Positions 23,543 to 33,714 of a stretch of DNA of 46,206 bases are shown piece by piece (the stretch's first letter is position 1; each line of letters begins with the position of its first letter). A model generated the notes under the pieces. It was not told the DNA's origin, searched no databases, and was given only the letters and a program-made list of their open reading frames with translations. Source of the DNA: a virus; IMG/VR virus record IMGVR_UViG_3300019360_000068, positions 1 to 46,206 of that record; one strand, written 5' to 3'. A program made the translations under genes and the position numbers.

Positions 23543-25003
23543 TTATTCAAAGTAACCGTCGTATGTAACGGTCCACATGATGGAACCAGTAGCAGGGGCA
23601 GTCGTAATCTTGTTGTGGGTTACAGCAAGAAATTCGCCAGGATAAACAACTATTGGCGAAGTGAATCGGAAATTGGTTGGAGCAACAATCACTGGTGTTC
23701 CAGCGGCAGCTGTAGCAGAAGCAACTGATGTAGTACAAAGAGCAATTCTGCGTGGAGCTTTCTGTCCACCAGATGTGAAGGAGCCTGTTTCTGCGTTAGC
23801 CATAGAGACAGCCGTATGTCCAAAAGCTAATGACATAGTGCCTGCAAGCGGATTAGTAGTTAAAGCAACTGTAACTACACCGCCAATTGAGACACCAGTA
23901 ATAACTAGATTTCTACCACTAATTGCTGTAGTTGAAATTGGATTCTGGAAGTTTTGAATAATACCATCAGTTCCAGCGGCAAGAGTTAAAGTTTCCTGAA
24001 ATTTACCACCCAATCCAGAACCTAATGCAGCTGTAGTGTTAGTTGGAACCTGAGTTGCTGGATTAGTATTATTGGCATATTGAGCCAGAGTTCCCATCGC
24101 GGAACCATTCTGGGCCTGATATGCACAAAGTCCATAAAGTGACTTAAGAAAATTAACTGGTCTTGCGTTATCAATACCATTACTGATAACGTCAATAGAA
24201 CCAAATTGGAACTTAGTTGCCGAAGCTGGAGAGCTAGTTGGAATGTATTGACGAATAGTGTAAGGAAATGTAGCTTGTAATGTGAATTGAGTGAATCCAG
24301 GAGTATCACTAACTTGAGTGATACCTGCTCTAAATTCACCATCAATCCAGAATTCAATTATACCCTGACCAACAACAATCATCCACTCATGCTGGACGTT
24401 AGTGCTAGGCTGAGTAATAGCAACAGTTTGAGTTTCTGTTCCGCCATAGCTAACAACGCCACGAAGTTCATTAGCTGCATTAAAACGGAAAAAAATACCA
24501 TCAGCTGGAGCCGATGTTCCCGGTAATGTAGCAGTTAAAAAACCGAACTCAAGATTATTGTTGGTTACATGAGGAAATGCAGTGAGAATACTTCCCTTAA
24601 GAATGCCCCGCACTTCACCATTTCCATAGAGAGGAAAGTATCTATTAGTTTGGAGAGCACAATTAGAACCAATCGTAGTTGAGCCACCTCCATTAAATGT
24701 TATAAGTCCTGTAGCTGCGGCCGCAGTTTGAGTACTAGAAAAGAACTTGTATAGAGCAGTATTTAATGCGTTGGCATTGAATGTATCTTCCCATAAGGAA
24801 GCAACAATGCCAGCCATTAAACGATTTTGAAGAGAACCTAACATAGCACGAGCACGAACAGTACCAGCACTACCAGCTTCTTGGCGACTAACCAATCCTA
24901 CATAGCCAGTATTAGCTGGAGTAGTTGCAGGAAGAATCTGAAGCTGTTTGTTAGTGTCAACATCGGCAACTACGCCAGAAGTTCCACCTTGAATTGTAGC
25001 CAT
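23543..25003 (-). CDS. Putative tail-fibre or head-fibre protein
   Basis: 486 residues, rich in Thr, Ala, Gly and Asn. The central part (about 110-260) looks like a lectin-type jelly roll: NNLEFGFLTATLPG, DGIFFRFNAANELRGVV, HEWMIVVGQGIIEFWIDGEF. The N-terminal 60 residues (VVADVDTNKQLQILPATTP) are the kind often found anchoring fibres to virions. It may bind host glycans; this is inference from fold style and neighbours. Confidence 0.5.
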   Translation of the reverse strand: MATIQGGTSGVVADVDTNKQLQILPATTPANTGYVGLVSRQEAGSAGTVRARAMLGSLQNRLMAGIVASLWEDTFNANALNTALYKFFSSTQTAAAATGLITFNGGGSTTIGSNCALQTNRYFPLYGNGEVRGILKGSILTAFPHVTNNNLEFGFLTATLPGTSAPADGIFFRFNAANELRGVVSYGGTETQTVAITQPSTNVQHEWMIVVGQGIIEFWIDGEFRAGITQVSDTPGFTQFTLQATFPYTIRQYIPTSSPASATKFQFGSIDVISNGIDNARPVNFLKSLYGLCAYQAQNGSAMGTLAQYANNTNPATQVPTNTTAALGSGLGGKFQETLTLAAGTDGIIQNFQNPISTTAISGRNLVITGVSIGGVVTVALTTNPLAGTMSLAFGHTAVSMANAETGSFTSGGQKAPRRIALCTTSVASATAAAGTPVIVAPTNFRFTSPIVVYPGEFLAVTHNKITTAPATGSIMWTVTYDGYFE

Positions 25004-25004
25004 T

Positions 25005-25982
25005 TTATGCGCTCACTACGTAATTAAACTTGACGTTACCAATAATTGGGAATACTGATGCCCAATACACTCGGATGTTGACGGCGCTTGTTACCAAACC
25101 TGTAGCATCGATGATTTCCATCTCTGCTTCATTAGCTTCTGTCCCCTTACCTGTATAAGGACCAACAGCTTTTTGAACTAAGACGTTTTTATTAATTGTA
25201 AGCCCAGCTCCTACGATATCAAAGAATCCACTCGTATTACCTGGGGCTGCACCTAAGTTAACTTCCGTTTGGAGATAAGTGAAATTTCCACCACCTCCAC
25301 TACTACCTGCTGGACCTTGTGGACCAGGAATAATATATGGAATTTCAGATTCTTCAGCATCTATTCCAGGAGGTCCAATTGAACCTGTAGCACCACGCGC
25401 TCCAACTGGACCAACAATGCTAAAACCATCTATTCCATCAATACCATCTTCACCTGGAATACCAGGCATTCCGATATCGCCCTTACCACCTGTTGGACCA
25501 GTTGCACCAGTTGGACCAGGAAATAATCCCATTGGTCCATCTTCACCTTCTGGACCAGTAAATCCAGGAGACCCCATATTACCCTGTGCTCCAGTAGGAC
25601 CAGCAGGACCAATAGCGCCAGGAGTTCCCGAACCCCCACCAATAATTGGAATTTCACCTTCTTCCCAATTATCAGGAGTAAACGGAAGAGCAGTTAAAAT
25701 AACTCTACGACTATTTACATCATTAAACTGAATACCAGAACCAGCTAATACTTGTAATGAATTAGGAAGAGTGGCAGTTTCATTATTCTTAGTTAGAATA
25801 CTACCATCTAAAACTCCACCCCCTCCTGGAGGCGATAAAGTTGCATCAACTTCATTGACAAATTGTCCAAAGAGGATAAGTAGTTGGTCAATGACTTGAT
25901 AGAGTGGCTGATTTTTCTCCTGAATACCTGATGTCAGGAGTTGAGCCTTAAGTCTACCAATTCCTTGAACGAAAGTAGGCAT
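25005..25982 (-). CDS. Collagen-like fibre protein
   Basis: 325 residues. Residues about 117-233 contain many Gly-X-Y triplets (GAIGPAGPTGAQGNMG and more), with short interruptions, which would form a collagen triple helix. An N-terminal 110-residue part could attach or trimerise, and a C-terminal 90-residue beta domain (FFDIVGAGLTINKNVLVQ) could be the tip. It sits in a run of fibre-type genes. Phage collagen-like stalks usually join tail fibre domains. No enzymatic domain seen. Confidence 0.75.
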   Translation of the reverse strand: MPTFVQGIGRLKAQLLTSGIQEKNQPLYQVIDQLLILFGQFVNEVDATLSPPGGGGVLDGSILTKNNETATLPNSLQVLAGSGIQFNDVNSRRVILTALPFTPDNWEEGEIPIIGGGSGTPGAIGPAGPTGAQGNMGSPGFTGPEGEDGPMGLFPGPTGATGPTGGKGDIGMPGIPGEDGIDGIDGFSIVGPVGARGATGSIGPPGIDAEESEIPYIIPGPQGPAGSSGGGGNFTYLQTEVNLGAAPGNTSGFFDIVGAGLTINKNVLVQKAVGPYTGKGTEANEAEMEIIDATGLVTSAVNIRVYWASVFPIIGNVKFNYVVSA

Positions 25983-25983
25983 G

Positions 25984-26274
25984 TTATTGCGGGTATTCTA
26001 CTGCAACCTGCTTAGCGTATAAAACAATTCGACTAACATGAAACCATTCATCAATTACTTGAGTTCCACCGATTAATCGGATTCTCTGGGATTGAATATT
26101 AGAAAGTCGAGTAGGCTCAAATCTTGTCGTAGCTAGCATCGATAAGGGAGCCATATCGAATGTCTGCACATCGTCATAGTCTGACAATGAGAGTAATAGA
26201 TTGCCTGCTCCAATTACTCGGAGCCTCGCAGCTACTACATGATGTTCGTATTCTCCGCCTTGTCCTTTAGCCAC
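25984..26274 (-). CDS. Small virion-type protein
   Basis: 96 residues with a beta-rich pattern (VVAARLRVIGAGNLLLSL, then RIRLIGGTQVIDEWFHVSRIVLYAK). It overlaps the stop of the large fibre gene and is one base from the collagen gene start. It may be a connector or chaperone for these fibres. No family recognised. Confidence 0.5.
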   Translation of the reverse strand: MAKGQGGEYEHHVVAARLRVIGAGNLLLSLSDYDDVQTFDMAPLSMLATTRFEPTRLSNIQSQRIRLIGGTQVIDEWFHVSRIVLYAKQVAVEYPQ

Positions 26275-29116
26275 CGATAAATCCTGTCTTCCAGAAGGGG
26301 TCTGGAATCTTTTCGTTTATAGTAGCCTGTCCTGGAAGTCTATCTTGATACGTATCATGACGCTGATTTGGTATCAAAGTATAGATTCCAGAAGCATCCA
26401 GTAACAAGGTTAGTGAAGAAATTCCACCGAGAATTAATCCTCCATCTCCAAGAACAATCGGTTCTGAAGGAGGCGGCTTAGGAATAGGACCAGTTAGCCC
26501 TTCACAATTGGGATTGTAAAAGACTCCATTGTTAAACCCAGCAGAATCGCCAGGAATAATGAACACATTGTGAGTTACTCCGGCGGCATTACACGTAACT
26601 CCAACAGTAATTGTGTCGACCCCTACGCTGATGATAGCAGTGGCAATAGTAGCACCCAAAGACACAGCGTTAGAAGCAGCATTCCCAACATGCGACGGGT
26701 CTTTAAAATATGCATTGCCACCATTAATAGGCATCACTAAAACGAATAGTGGGAATCTACCACCCGCAGGCGTTACCGAGATAGTGCGCGAGGCAGTACC
26801 ATCTCCAACGAATGAGAACATTTGACACATAATACCCGCGCAATTAGGTTCATTAGTCCTAAATGCAGCGTAATTAACTTGTGTCTGACTATTTATATGA
26901 AGACTAACCCGGCTCAGAATTACTCCACTAAGTATTTGTCCCCAATTAGCTAAGTTATTTCCATCAAGTAGTGTTCCAATGTTTCCGGTATGTCCTGGAC
27001 CTTTAAAGGACAAACCAACAATATTTGAAAGACTACCAGTTGAAATTACTTCATTTTGAGCAAATACACCTTGAGCGGTGAAAGTTGGGTCTACTAATCC
27101 ATTAGTATACTGAGTTTTCGTGACTGAATGTTGAAATGCTCCACAAATGAGGAATCGCATTCCGGGGTCACAGAATACAATGTATTGATAAGTTAAGGCA
27201 GCCTGATTGATTTCGATGCTACTACCATCTACAGTAAAAAATGCATTTCCATCAATGTCCGTGAAAGGACGTAAATTGGGAATTACTCTATCAGTAGCTC
27301 CAAAATGAGCATCAACTGACGCTGCGAACCATTTAACTCCACCTGTCGGCGCACCGGAAGTAGCTCGTATCCATATGAAATGTGCAGGAGCTGGTAGAGA
27401 AATTGTTTGAATCGTGCCATTCCCAACATAAGTGCCACCAACAGCATACGTAGGAGCATCTGTAGTGGGTAACAGATAACCCCAAGGCGTATTTGCATAT
27501 CGACAGTTATGTAGGAAGTCGAATCTATCAGTTTCTGGATAAGCTGGGTCATCTTCTGGACCCCAAGTTCCAACGTATTCAACAGCATTATTAATTGCAT
27601 TAGTTACATCAGTAGCACCATCAACGGACTTAGTCTTAACAGTGCTAAATGGTGCAATCTGAACAGCATTAAAACCTGGAGATGGCAAATAAGCCATCGA
27701 AGTATAGGATTGTACACCAACTTGATTAACAGTTGATAAAACAGCAGCACCGCCAGCAATTTTATAGCCGAGAGTACCATCTGTAAGGGCGGAATTTGAT
27801 GAAAATTGAGAAATAATGGCCGAAACAGCACCAAAAATTAGTGCAATTGAGTCTTGGTCATTAGAATTAATAGCATTTGTTTGAGCCTCAGCTGTTGCTC
27901 CAGATGTTGTACTAGTAATAGAAGTACTAAGAGAAGCAAATGGAGCACTATAGTGGTCAAAAACACCACGATTACCTGCCCATCCTGCTAATGATGCACT
28001 TCCCGAATTTCTATGAGTTCTAACATGAGAACCCATGTTCCAATCAATGCTATCAAGACTTTCGACAACACCATCATTTGGAACATCTGCATTAATCCAG
28101 TCAGTTAAGTCAATTTCAACATCATCATCAGCAGCCGCTGTAGTTTTACCCAACTGACTCTGAATATGACTAGTATTTGAATTCATTCCAAAGCCCGTAT
28201 TATCAACAAAGTTGATAACCAGACTATGATTCAAGTAAATTCTAATAGTTCCAGTAGTGCTAACTCCTGAATCAAATTTGACGAGAATATCAATAAGGTT
28301 CCATTCATTAACTAAGCTTAAGGTAGCTGAGCCCGCAGCTTGTTCAACATTGATTGCATTGACATTATACAGTTTCAATCCACCACTAATGCCAATCTTA
28401 AGAATAGCACCAGCATTTAGAGATGGTAAACCTTGACAACGCCAAATACCGACTTCATTAGTTGTAGGAAATGTTCTACAACGAACGTAGAATCTCTCCC
28501 ATGAAGTTTTAGTAATTAATCCCGTTCGATATTCATCTACGGCACGAGTCCAAGGAGTTGCATTGTTATTTCCACGAATAATATAACCAGTACTATCAAT
28601 AGTTCTACCCGCAAGTCTGCTGAGAGCACCTTCATTGATACCACTCCCTCCATCACCTGTAGGACCACTAGCTGGACCACCTAACCATCTACGTCGAGGA
28701 ATACCAGCGGCAGGAGTAGGATTAGCCCCGTTTTCACCACCAGCGCGAAGGATAGCACCAGACCACTTTAACAGTAAGTCTGGACCAGCGGGCCAAATTG
28801 ATGCAGGATTACCAGCTTGTCCTGGAACGACAACTGAATTTACATTATTAGTGAGAAATACACCAGATGGTAATGGATGTCCTACGTTTACTCCTGGTCC
28901 CGGGGGACCTGGAATACCATAAGGAGCAAATCCATATATACCCCGAATATCTACTCCCGGTTGCCCAGGAGGAAATAGAGTAATTCCAAACAGAGATGCA
29001 GCATTAGCTGGACTGGTTTCAAGAAAATTTCCACCAGCCGTAGCAACTGCTATTGTATATTCTGCTGGGTCAGCAAACCAAATGACGTAGTTTGCGTATC
29101 CGATATATTGAGCCAT
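26267..29116 (-). CDS. Large multi-domain tail-fibre protein
   Basis: 949 residues, the largest protein of the window. It starts MAQYIGYANYVIWFADPAEY; a short Gly/Pro-rich collagen-like patch (YGIPGPPGPGVNVG, about 67-80) follows. Residues about 190-350 look like a laminin-G/concanavalin-type lectin (WERFYVRCRTFPTTNEVGIW, LVNEWNLIDILVKFDSG, GTIRIYLN). The rest is repetitive, beta-rich and Thr/Asn/Ala-rich. It is probably the main adhesin. No S74 or other cleavage domain is attached; the S74 domain is on another gene. Confidence 0.6.
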   Translation of the reverse strand: MAQYIGYANYVIWFADPAEYTIAVATAGGNFLETSPANAASLFGITLFPPGQPGVDIRGIYGFAPYGIPGPPGPGVNVGHPLPSGVFLTNNVNSVVVPGQAGNPASIWPAGPDLLLKWSGAILRAGGENGANPTPAAGIPRRRWLGGPASGPTGDGGSGINEGALSRLAGRTIDSTGYIIRGNNNATPWTRAVDEYRTGLITKTSWERFYVRCRTFPTTNEVGIWRCQGLPSLNAGAILKIGISGGLKLYNVNAINVEQAAGSATLSLVNEWNLIDILVKFDSGVSTTGTIRIYLNHSLVINFVDNTGFGMNSNTSHIQSQLGKTTAAADDDVEIDLTDWINADVPNDGVVESLDSIDWNMGSHVRTHRNSGSASLAGWAGNRGVFDHYSAPFASLSTSITSTTSGATAEAQTNAINSNDQDSIALIFGAVSAIISQFSSNSALTDGTLGYKIAGGAAVLSTVNQVGVQSYTSMAYLPSPGFNAVQIAPFSTVKTKSVDGATDVTNAINNAVEYVGTWGPEDDPAYPETDRFDFLHNCRYANTPWGYLLPTTDAPTYAVGGTYVGNGTIQTISLPAPAHFIWIRATSGAPTGGVKWFAASVDAHFGATDRVIPNLRPFTDIDGNAFFTVDGSSIEINQAALTYQYIVFCDPGMRFLICGAFQHSVTKTQYTNGLVDPTFTAQGVFAQNEVISTGSLSNIVGLSFKGPGHTGNIGTLLDGNNLANWGQILSGVILSRVSLHINSQTQVNYAAFRTNEPNCAGIMCQMFSFVGDGTASRTISVTPAGGRFPLFVLVMPINGGNAYFKDPSHVGNAASNAVSLGATIATAIISVGVDTITVGVTCNAAGVTHNVFIIPGDSAGFNNGVFYNPNCEGLTGPIPKPPPSEPIVLGDGGLILGGISSLTLLLDASGIYTLIPNQRHDTYQDRLPGQATINEKIPDPFWKTGFIGG

Positions 29117-29526
29117 TAGAATTGACTCGAAACGGTATATCTCGGAAGAACTTGAACCTTACTCCCCACAATGGGAGAGAATGGAACAACACCAGATGGA
29201 AATCTTTCGACCCAAACAATTTTCCCGTCAATATTTCTAGTTACATAGTAACCATAGATAGTTCCAGGAGCATTAATAGGACCAGTGAAATTCCACACCT
29301 GAATAGCATTGTAGACAGCTTGTGCAGGAGTTCCGGAACTAATTCCCCAATTCGCAAACAGTAAAGCCTTCGCGGCATAAGCACCGCCAGCAATCTCAGT
29401 TAATGAGCCAGCAACAGTAGAACCTGAAGGAGTTACATTGTTGCCGTAAAGACGAATTGTTAACGCCTGATTTAATTGGCCGTTAAGGACTTCATCTTCA
29501 ATTGCATTAGGAACTACTTGACCCAT
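29116..29526 (-). CDS. Virion-type protein, unknown
   Basis: 136 residues. Features: MGQVVPNAIEDEVLNGQLNQ, then a strand-rich middle and PRYTVSSQF end. The length and position (between the neck/beta-propeller protein and the fibres) suit a fibre-attachment or head-tail component. The stop shares bases with the fibre start. No family recognised. Confidence 0.5.
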   Translation of the reverse strand: MGQVVPNAIEDEVLNGQLNQALTIRLYGNNVTPSGSTVAGSLTEIAGGAYAAKALLFANWGISSGTPAQAVYNAIQVWNFTGPINAPGTIYGYYVTRNIDGKIVWVERFPSGVVPFSPIVGSKVQVLPRYTVSSQF

Positions 29527-29527
29527 T

Positions 29528-31030
29528 TTACACCTGGTCGCATCCGAAAAGTGGTTCGTTGATGTTGATTAGACAAAGAGTGTTAATAAACACATCAAAT
29601 GTCCAAGGACACCATCTAATAGCTTTAGGGTCAAACCCGTTAGCATAGTTAGCAAATAGAACTGTTCTATCTGCCATTACAATGTATAGTTTTTGACCCA
29701 AAGTATCGTTAACAATTTGAATTCGCCAGTTATTGTTCTTAAAGTCTTGAGTTATCCATCGATTCTGAACTTTCCAGGTTAGTTCAGGAAGAATGTATCG
29801 ACCATTGAAAAGACAGAGTCCCTTGTAAGCCGCTACAAGGAGATAATCGATGTTTGAAGAGCCAGAATCAAGCACTGTGCCGATTCCATGAACTCCACAG
29901 CCCATACCATTATCAATGATACTCAACGGCCACAAAGCCGGAATATCACCAGTATCAACAAACGAAACAGTCTTATTTCGCTTGAAAAAGTAGAGAACAT
30001 CTCTTAATTCTGCGGCATTTGTGATGGGATTGCCATCTGGAGGAACAAGTAGCACTCCATCAACTTTGGAAATTGCTTCTGGTTCTCCCTCAAAGCTAAT
30101 ATAGCCTACAGAAATATTATCGTAGGTTGTCATGTTAACTAATCTGTTGTGAAAAGTGACTAAATTTACTCCAGCCGGAATTTCGGTGAAATTATCAAAT
30201 AAGTGACTTGCGTCTGATACTAATTCCTGGTCGTAAAAGGAAATTCCATTCAAAATAGTTCCCACGTTATTGGGAATAATTGCATCTGGGATAAAATAGA
30301 GAGTATAACCCTCCACATTCCCGTTATAGTCTTGAATTACTTTCGATGCAACAATATGTCTCTTGACAACAGCAGGATTTGGACTAATAGCAACAGCACT
30401 AAAATCCACACCTTTAACGTCGCTTGTAGTAAAGGCAACAAGCCCTCCAGGCGGAGAAAGATAACCTGTATCAGTTTCAAACACGTAACCAAAAACATGA
30501 ACACCCTTATCGGTATGACCAGCCCCAACGGTAAGGGCAGCCACGATAGAGGTAGTAGGGCCAGCACCAGCAGCTTTACGTGAAGTAGTTCCATCACCCT
30601 TATAAACGTAGACAAAATCATTTTGCAAACCTCGTTCTCTATTCAATCCACTCACAAGCTCTGTAGTAAATGGAGTGATATAGGCTCTACCAGAGTAGGG
30701 AACGAAGCCAAAATCTGTCATTGCAGGAATACTGAGAATAGGTCCGAAAACAGTTGTTGTATCGACGACATGATAGATGTTACCACCCGACGTCAGAAGC
30801 AGAATTGTGTTCTTATCCGACGTCGGGTAGTTATACATGCGAAGGATATTGGAGATTGGAGCAACCATATCCTGATGTGGTCCAATACCATCGCGAGTTC
30901 CAAAACCATTAGAACCAATAAATTGCAGATTAACGCAATCTGAGAAATGGTCCATCGGGGTTTCTTCGATATCCCCGCGGTCCCACAGACCGTTAAATTT
31001 CTCCAGAAGTATTGGTGTATGGTCTCGCAT
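29528..31030 (-). CDS. Tail hub or nozzle-like protein
   Basis: 500 residues. It begins MRDHTPILLEKFNGLWDRGD followed by TPMDHFSDCVNLQF and GFGTRDGIG, a start I associate with the T7 gp12-like tubular/nozzle proteins of short-tailed phages, whose bodies form beta-propellers. Strand-rich repeats through the body agree. It lies directly after the gene order adaptor - 222-residue protein, as in podovirus neck modules. This is the best support for a short tail, but it is by recall and layout. Confidence 0.55.
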   Translation of the reverse strand: MRDHTPILLEKFNGLWDRGDIEETPMDHFSDCVNLQFIGSNGFGTRDGIGPHQDMVAPISNILRMYNYPTSDKNTILLLTSGGNIYHVVDTTTVFGPILSIPAMTDFGFVPYSGRAYITPFTTELVSGLNRERGLQNDFVYVYKGDGTTSRKAAGAGPTTSIVAALTVGAGHTDKGVHVFGYVFETDTGYLSPPGGLVAFTTSDVKGVDFSAVAISPNPAVVKRHIVASKVIQDYNGNVEGYTLYFIPDAIIPNNVGTILNGISFYDQELVSDASHLFDNFTEIPAGVNLVTFHNRLVNMTTYDNISVGYISFEGEPEAISKVDGVLLVPPDGNPITNAAELRDVLYFFKRNKTVSFVDTGDIPALWPLSIIDNGMGCGVHGIGTVLDSGSSNIDYLLVAAYKGLCLFNGRYILPELTWKVQNRWITQDFKNNNWRIQIVNDTLGQKLYIVMADRTVLFANYANGFDPKAIRWCPWTFDVFINTLCLININEPLFGCDQV

Positions 31031-31041
31031 GATTCTAGATA

Positions 31042-31710
31042 CTAAGGAACAGTGTTACCCTGAACGTAGGCGAGATTAACGTTGAAACGACCACCAGTTA
31101 AGGTAGCAGCAGCAATAGTGAAGGTTATAGCAGTTGCAGCAGTTGCCTTAACGTAAGTTGCAACAGTAAATACAGGAATAACTGCTTTCATTCCCGTAGT
31201 AGACCACGGAGCACCGTTAAATGCTACCGCAGCCTGTAATGATGCAACTTGAGCACCAGAGCCTAAACCAACACCAATAGTAGCAGCACCACCAGAAGCC
31301 GCAATCACTGCAACTTCAAGTACACCACCAAGAATGATAGCATTAGCAGGAATTGTGGGTGAATTACGAGGAGTAATAGTAGAGATTGCACCACCATCGG
31401 TCGCGAAGTCATAAACAGCCTTCGCATTACCAACAACGCCTAAACCACTACCAGTATTACCCGTCTGCCCGGCAGGAACAGGTCCACTTTCATTAGCCCA
31501 GAGTGGAGATGCTTTCGTACCAACATTGATGTAATGAGCACCAGTGTTAGAATCGTATAAACTTGCACCTATACCAGCCTTACCAGCATAAGTGCCATTA
31601 GAACCACTAGTAGGGGTGCCAGCAAGGACATACCACCCCATATCGAGATTAAAAAGAGACTTTAAGGACGCCCAAATATTACCACGTCCAAATTGGTCGT
31701 TACCAGGCAT
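31042..31710 (-). CDS. Virion-type protein, unknown
   Basis: 222 residues, beginning MPGNDQFGRGNIWASLKSLF. The body is Ala/Gly/Thr-rich and beta-like (AAVAFNGAPWSTTGMKAVIP, then FTIAAATLTGGRFNVNLAYV), similar to a fibre or decoration base. AGGGATG before the start is a weak ribosome site. It lies between the adaptor and the nozzle-like gene. No clear homologue recognised. Confidence 0.5.
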   Translation of the reverse strand: MPGNDQFGRGNIWASLKSLFNLDMGWYVLAGTPTSGSNGTYAGKAGIGASLYDSNTGAHYINVGTKASPLWANESGPVPAGQTGNTGSGLGVVGNAKAVYDFATDGGAISTITPRNSPTIPANAIILGGVLEVAVIAASGGAATIGVGLGSGAQVASLQAAVAFNGAPWSTTGMKAVIPVFTVATYVKATAATAITFTIAAATLTGGRFNVNLAYVQGNTVP

Positions 31711-31747
31711 GTTTCCATCCCTTCGGACAGGACTTTTGTCCCAGAAA

Positions 31748-32449
31748 CTAGCTTAGAAACCCTCCACGATTATAACTTGCTCGAAAAGGTCTCCTTCGAA
31801 TTACGATTGACTGCTTACCCTTAGCACTAATTCCGAGTGCTCTGTCATGTGCGAGCTGTGCCATCGCATTTTGAGCATTTGCACTCGTAATATTTCGTTC
31901 AATAAACTCCGCACAGAGTCCAGCAGTGCGAAATTGAAGGAACGTTACAGCATTGACTACGTTGATAAGTGAAGTTTCATTGACCACAGGGTCAAACAAC
32001 TGCTTAACGTAGTCAATTTTGATGTCATTATCCTGATTACATGGCAAAACACGAATTTCTTGCGATTGCCATACATAATACAGAAATTGACTATACAAAA
32101 TTCCTTCCAAATAGTGGGGAAGAAACTGTCTACGTGTCATGGAAACCCAAGGGTCAATATTCTCTTGACGTTCCCACACTTGTTTTGGTTCCACAAAGTC
32201 GTTCGGCAGTGTAGGAATGCCCACACCGTTATAAACGATTTTACTAGAACCCACCGGCATGTTGATTACCGACGAAACATCCTCAGTTACGGGAACACTA
32301 TTAAGTTCATAGGATTCTCGTAATTCTTGGAGCGCTAAGTTCAGATATGGAACCTGTGCTGAATAAGTATAGACCTGGCGAGCACTGTCATTAAGTAATG
32401 CAGCGACACCATTCATCACTGTTCCAGCCGTAAGGTCCACTGCTGACAT
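31748..32449 (-). CDS. Head-tail adaptor (neck) protein
   Basis: 233 residues. The N-terminal half is helical (VMNGVAALLNDSARQVYTY, YLNLALQELRESYEL), followed by strand-helix mixes (NDIKIDYVKQLFDP) and a helical part. This is the general shape of gp6/gp11-type adaptor rings that sit under the portal. It lies in the expected place downstream of capsid genes and before the tail genes. The assignment is moderate. Confidence 0.55.
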   Translation of the reverse strand: MSAVDLTAGTVMNGVAALLNDSARQVYTYSAQVPYLNLALQELRESYELNSVPVTEDVSSVINMPVGSSKIVYNGVGIPTLPNDFVEPKQVWERQENIDPWVSMTRRQFLPHYLEGILYSQFLYYVWQSQEIRVLPCNQDNDIKIDYVKQLFDPVVNETSLINVVNAVTFLQFRTAGLCAEFIERNITSANAQNAMAQLAHDRALGISAKGKQSIVIRRRPFRASYNRGGFLS

Positions 32450-32459
32450 TTTTTATTCC

Positions 32460-33146
32460 TTACTGTGCGAACTTAAGGTCTTTCGCACCTGGATGTGTCA
32501 AATCGATAGACTTACAAGTTGAGCAAATTGGGTAACTAGGATTCCGAAGAGACCCACACGAGTTGCAGCGAACCATCTCAACAGCTTGGAAGTTCTTCAT
32601 CCAGTCTTTTGCCTGCTGATTTAGTTCTCTAGCTGCTAAACGCATATCATCGCTAATTACGATGGAATTCCCGTTAGACCTAGCCCAAAGACCATCAGCC
32701 ATTTTCAGAAGAACAGCATACCAATTCTTCTGACGCTGAATCATTGCAGTATGGGTACTTTTATGGTCCTTCAGAAACTGTTCAGAGGTAACGATACCAG
32801 GCAAATAGACCAAACCTGGCATTGCATTACCCATGTCACAGCCAATAATACCATTGCAATAGTCCTTAACAATGGCTTCAGCCACAATAATGGCAGAAGT
32901 CGGAATTTCAAGTAATGGCTGTTCTAAATCAATATCACGAAACCATGACGATGGCTGGATTTCGACACAAGTAGGTTTAGTTTCAGTTCCAGGAGGAATA
33001 TACCATTCCCCAGGAAACAATGTGGGCTTTTTCTCGAAAATTTCCTTGGGAAGAATCGAAACTACCGTAGCTTTATCAAAAGGATTCAAAGGTGCTCGAA
33101 TAGGCTTACGATTATCTCGAACTAGCCAGGGTGCCATTGAAGACAT
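32460..33146 (-). CDS. Virion-module protein with C-terminal zinc ribbon
   Basis: 228 residues. A mixed alpha/beta body ends in a zinc ribbon, CNSCGSLRNPSYPICSTC, near residue 195-212. The ribbon could bind nucleic acid or a protein partner. It lies with the 187- and 78-residue genes between capsid and adaptor genes. Role unknown; a head-completion or DNA-gating factor is possible. Confidence 0.55.
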   Translation of the reverse strand: MSSMAPWLVRDNRKPIRAPLNPFDKATVVSILPKEIFEKKPTLFPGEWYIPPGTETKPTCVEIQPSSWFRDIDLEQPLLEIPTSAIIVAEAIVKDYCNGIIGCDMGNAMPGLVYLPGIVTSEQFLKDHKSTHTAMIQRQKNWYAVLLKMADGLWARSNGNSIVISDDMRLAARELNQQAKDWMKNFQAVEMVRCNSCGSLRNPSYPICSTCKSIDLTHPGAKDLKFAQ

Positions 33147-33149
33147 TAG

Positions 33150-33713
33150 TTACTCCTTGGTTTGTGTGGCTTTGTAAGATTGAGGCACCACAATAGCCTC
33201 GCCGGTTACAGTTCTGAGAAGTAAGGAAGACTCATCACCGAACAGCATTTCTTCGTATTGCTTAATACGCTTCTCCTTCTCTTCTTGAGGATTAGCAGCT
33301 TCTTCATCTATGTATTTACGCAAGCTTTTCTTGCCCATTGATGCGTAAACATTGTCAACTACGAATTTGGCAGCCCAGAAGGTAGGAGGTAAATAATTAC
33401 CATTCCTATCTTCGAACACCCAAATAGGTTCATAAGATGTTTTGATGCCTGCAAGTTCTTCTACCTGAGATTCCGGTACAGCAACGAGGCGTTCCAAAAC
33501 ATACTTACGATGAATCCACTGCTTATACTTCGGCCTGGTCATTACAACAGAGTGTAAAAGCTGAACACCACTAGGAGTAACATCAGACCTGTATTTTTCG
33601 TATTGGTCCTCAGAGAACACAACACGCCACATTGCTCGACTACTATCGGTTTCGATACCGAAATGGTCAATTAGTTGCTGATTTATTGATTCAATAGGCT
33701 CGGTGAGTATCAT
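33150..33713 (-). CDS. Hypothetical virion-module protein
   Basis: 187 residues, charged and helical, with a conserved-looking stretch (QLLHSVVMTRPKYKQWIHRK) and a Lys/Glu-rich helix near residue 140-160. It stops three bases before the start of the zinc-ribbon protein and starts two bases after the upstream gene. No motif recognised. Possible head-completion or assembly factor by position. Confidence 0.5.
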   Translation of the reverse strand: MILTEPIESINQQLIDHFGIETDSSRAMWRVVFSEDQYEKYRSDVTPSGVQLLHSVVMTRPKYKQWIHRKYVLERLVAVPESQVEELAGIKTSYEPIWVFEDRNGNYLPPTFWAAKFVVDNVYASMGKKSLRKYIDEEAANPQEEKEKRIKQYEEMLFGDESSLLLRTVTGEAIVVPQSYKATQTKE

Positions 33714-33714
33714 T

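Noticed and set aside
25279-25731. Pro-rich 150-codon + strand frame
   Set aside because: It is the antisense shadow of the Gly-X-Y repeats of the collagen-like gene.
31725-31741. Hairpin GGACA/TGTCC between adaptor and next virion gene
   Set aside because: Five base pairs in a 37-base gap without a T-run; too weak to call a regulatory element.
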